Shown in pieces: positions 63,255 to 64,000 of a stretch of 64,000 bases of DNA; within the stretch, counting starts at the first letter, position 1, and each line of letters opens with the position of its first letter. Below the pieces are notes generated by a model. It ran no database searches, was not told where the DNA came from, and worked only from the letters and a program-made list of their open reading frames with translations. Source of the stretch: Sapria himalayana (Eukaryota > Streptophyta > Magnoliopsida > Malpighiales > Rafflesiaceae). The translations under genes were made by a program, and so were the position numbers. Location: assembly GCA_029783825.1 (NCBI GenBank), contig JAREIK010018595.1, positions 1 through 64,000 on the forward strand. Reading direction: 5' to 3'.

Positions 63255-64000
63255 TTGGCACAATCCAGCGGCAAATGAAAAATACAATAAATTGAAGATG
63301 ATACCATCTCAAATGATCTAAGTACTGGTAAATCCAATCATCATTTTTTCACGAACCCTCTTATTGTTATGGCAGGTTCTTCACTTCCAATTGTAAAAGA
63401 AAGTCAAGGTACATCTCAACCTTAAGCTCATAAAAAGTATAAGTCTGCTCTTTGGGAAACTTATGAGATATTAGTTGATTCAAGGGAAATGAAACTGGTA
63501 GGGCAGCTTGTATATGGTGTAGGAAAGAATATTTGGCAAAAAGTGATCAAGGTACTTTTGGTTTTTGGAAATACTTGAGAGAGACTTGTAGGGAATTTCA
63601 ACACAAAAAAGAATTAATAGAAGCTCACAAAGGTAAAGACAAGTCACAATCTTTGTTGAGTTTCACTAAAGGTACTAGTTTAGAGAATAAAAATTTAACT
63701 TGTTGGCAATTTGATCAACAACTAGTTAGGGAGGCTTTGGTGAAAAAGATCATAAAAGATGAATTGCCTTTTTGTTTTGTTGAGAGGGATGAGTTTAAGG
63801 AGTTTTGTGAAGTTAGTGTGCCACAATTTAAAATACCATCTTGGCACTCTATATTGAGGCATTGTTTTTATTTGTTTGTGAAGGAAAAGAAGAAATTATT
63901 TGATAGTATATCATCTCATTGTTGTAGAGTTTCATTGACTACCGACACTTGGACTAGCATTCAAAATTTGTCTTATATATGTTTGACTATTAATTTCATT
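63255..64000 (+). pseudogene. hAT transposase, N-terminal part, broken; runs off the window
   Basis: Aligns with the N-terminal part of the transposase of copy 1. The start codon position is TTG (63,255) instead of ATG. TGA at 63,276-63,278 replaces CGA. TAA at 63,288-63,290 is shared with copy 1. A further TAA follows CAACCT near 63,423. One base is lost near 63,485 (GATTCAAGGG against GATTCACAGGG), shifting the frame through the BED finger. Further on the frame recovers, giving DELPFCFVERDEF (copy 1 has a stop at this L) and the conserved VSLTTDTWTSIQNLSYIC. Not able to encode transposase. Confidence 0.88.

Larger units (their letters stand above)
62640..64000 (+). mobile_element. hAT transposon copy 2, truncated by the window end
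   Basis: Starts TATAGCTGCTCATGGG, matching the 16-bp end of copy 1 except for decay in the GGG near the tip. The next 240 bp (ACTCGGAGATT, GACCTGACCC, TTGACTTTTCCC) match the right end of copy 1 in inverse orientation. A 40-bp (AT)n tract at 62,842-62,881 sits where copy 1 has a short one. Transposase-like sequence follows on the plus strand. It is the same family as 23,758-27,384. Confidence 0.9.

Overview
The window looks like plant nuclear heterochromatin. Almost all of it is a very AT-rich satellite array with a basic monomer of about 585 bp. I found no intact host gene, rRNA or tRNA. Plant origin is inferred from degenerate TTTAGGG telomere-type tracts, a hAT transposon with plant-style ends (TAGGGNTGCTCA, 8-bp target duplication) and LTR-like fragments carrying a GTGGTTCGC/GTGGTTCAC motif of the kind seen in plant retrotransposon LTRs. 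I cannot name the species.

Layout. Satellite in forward orientation runs from 1 to about 22,360, in reverse orientation from about 22,360 to 38,943, then forward again to 62,639. The array is interrupted by: four copies of an unrelated ~2.46-kb 'island' (6,300-8,757 +; 15,650-18,103 +; 31,045-33,520 reversed; 44,872-47,337 +); two LTR-like fragments (5,311-5,672 and about 50,800-51,362); one complete but dead hAT element (23,758-27,384); and the first part of a second hAT copy (62,640 to the window end). Islands 1 and 3 with their satellite flanks form a large inverted repeat, with arms of about 5.7 kb at 5,735-11,390 and 28,400-34,105.

Organisation within the satellite. Each monomer carries (i) an 80-90 bp tract of degenerate TTTAGGNN octamers, (ii) a perfect or near-perfect 24-32 bp palindrome centred on CAAAGGTTATAACCTTTG, and (iii) long A/T-rich linker. 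Some monomers are about 705-770 bp because an internal ~120-bp segment is duplicated. Monomer subtypes recur in the same order, giving a dimeric ~1.34-kb repeat near 54.9-58.2 kb and a ~9.3-kb super-repeat (unit 1 about 3.3-12.9 kb, unit 2 about 12.9-22.3 kb).

The most informative content is what has been amplified with the satellite. The island holds the last two exons, stop codon and poly(A) signal of an unrecognised gene, copied four times and decaying. Both hAT copies sit at the same 8-bp site, in the same orientation relative to the same diagnostic monomer variant, so they look like one insertion copied together with the satellite rather than two transpositions. Many differences between close copies are single-base indels, some of which may be long-read sequencing error; identity statements are by eye.
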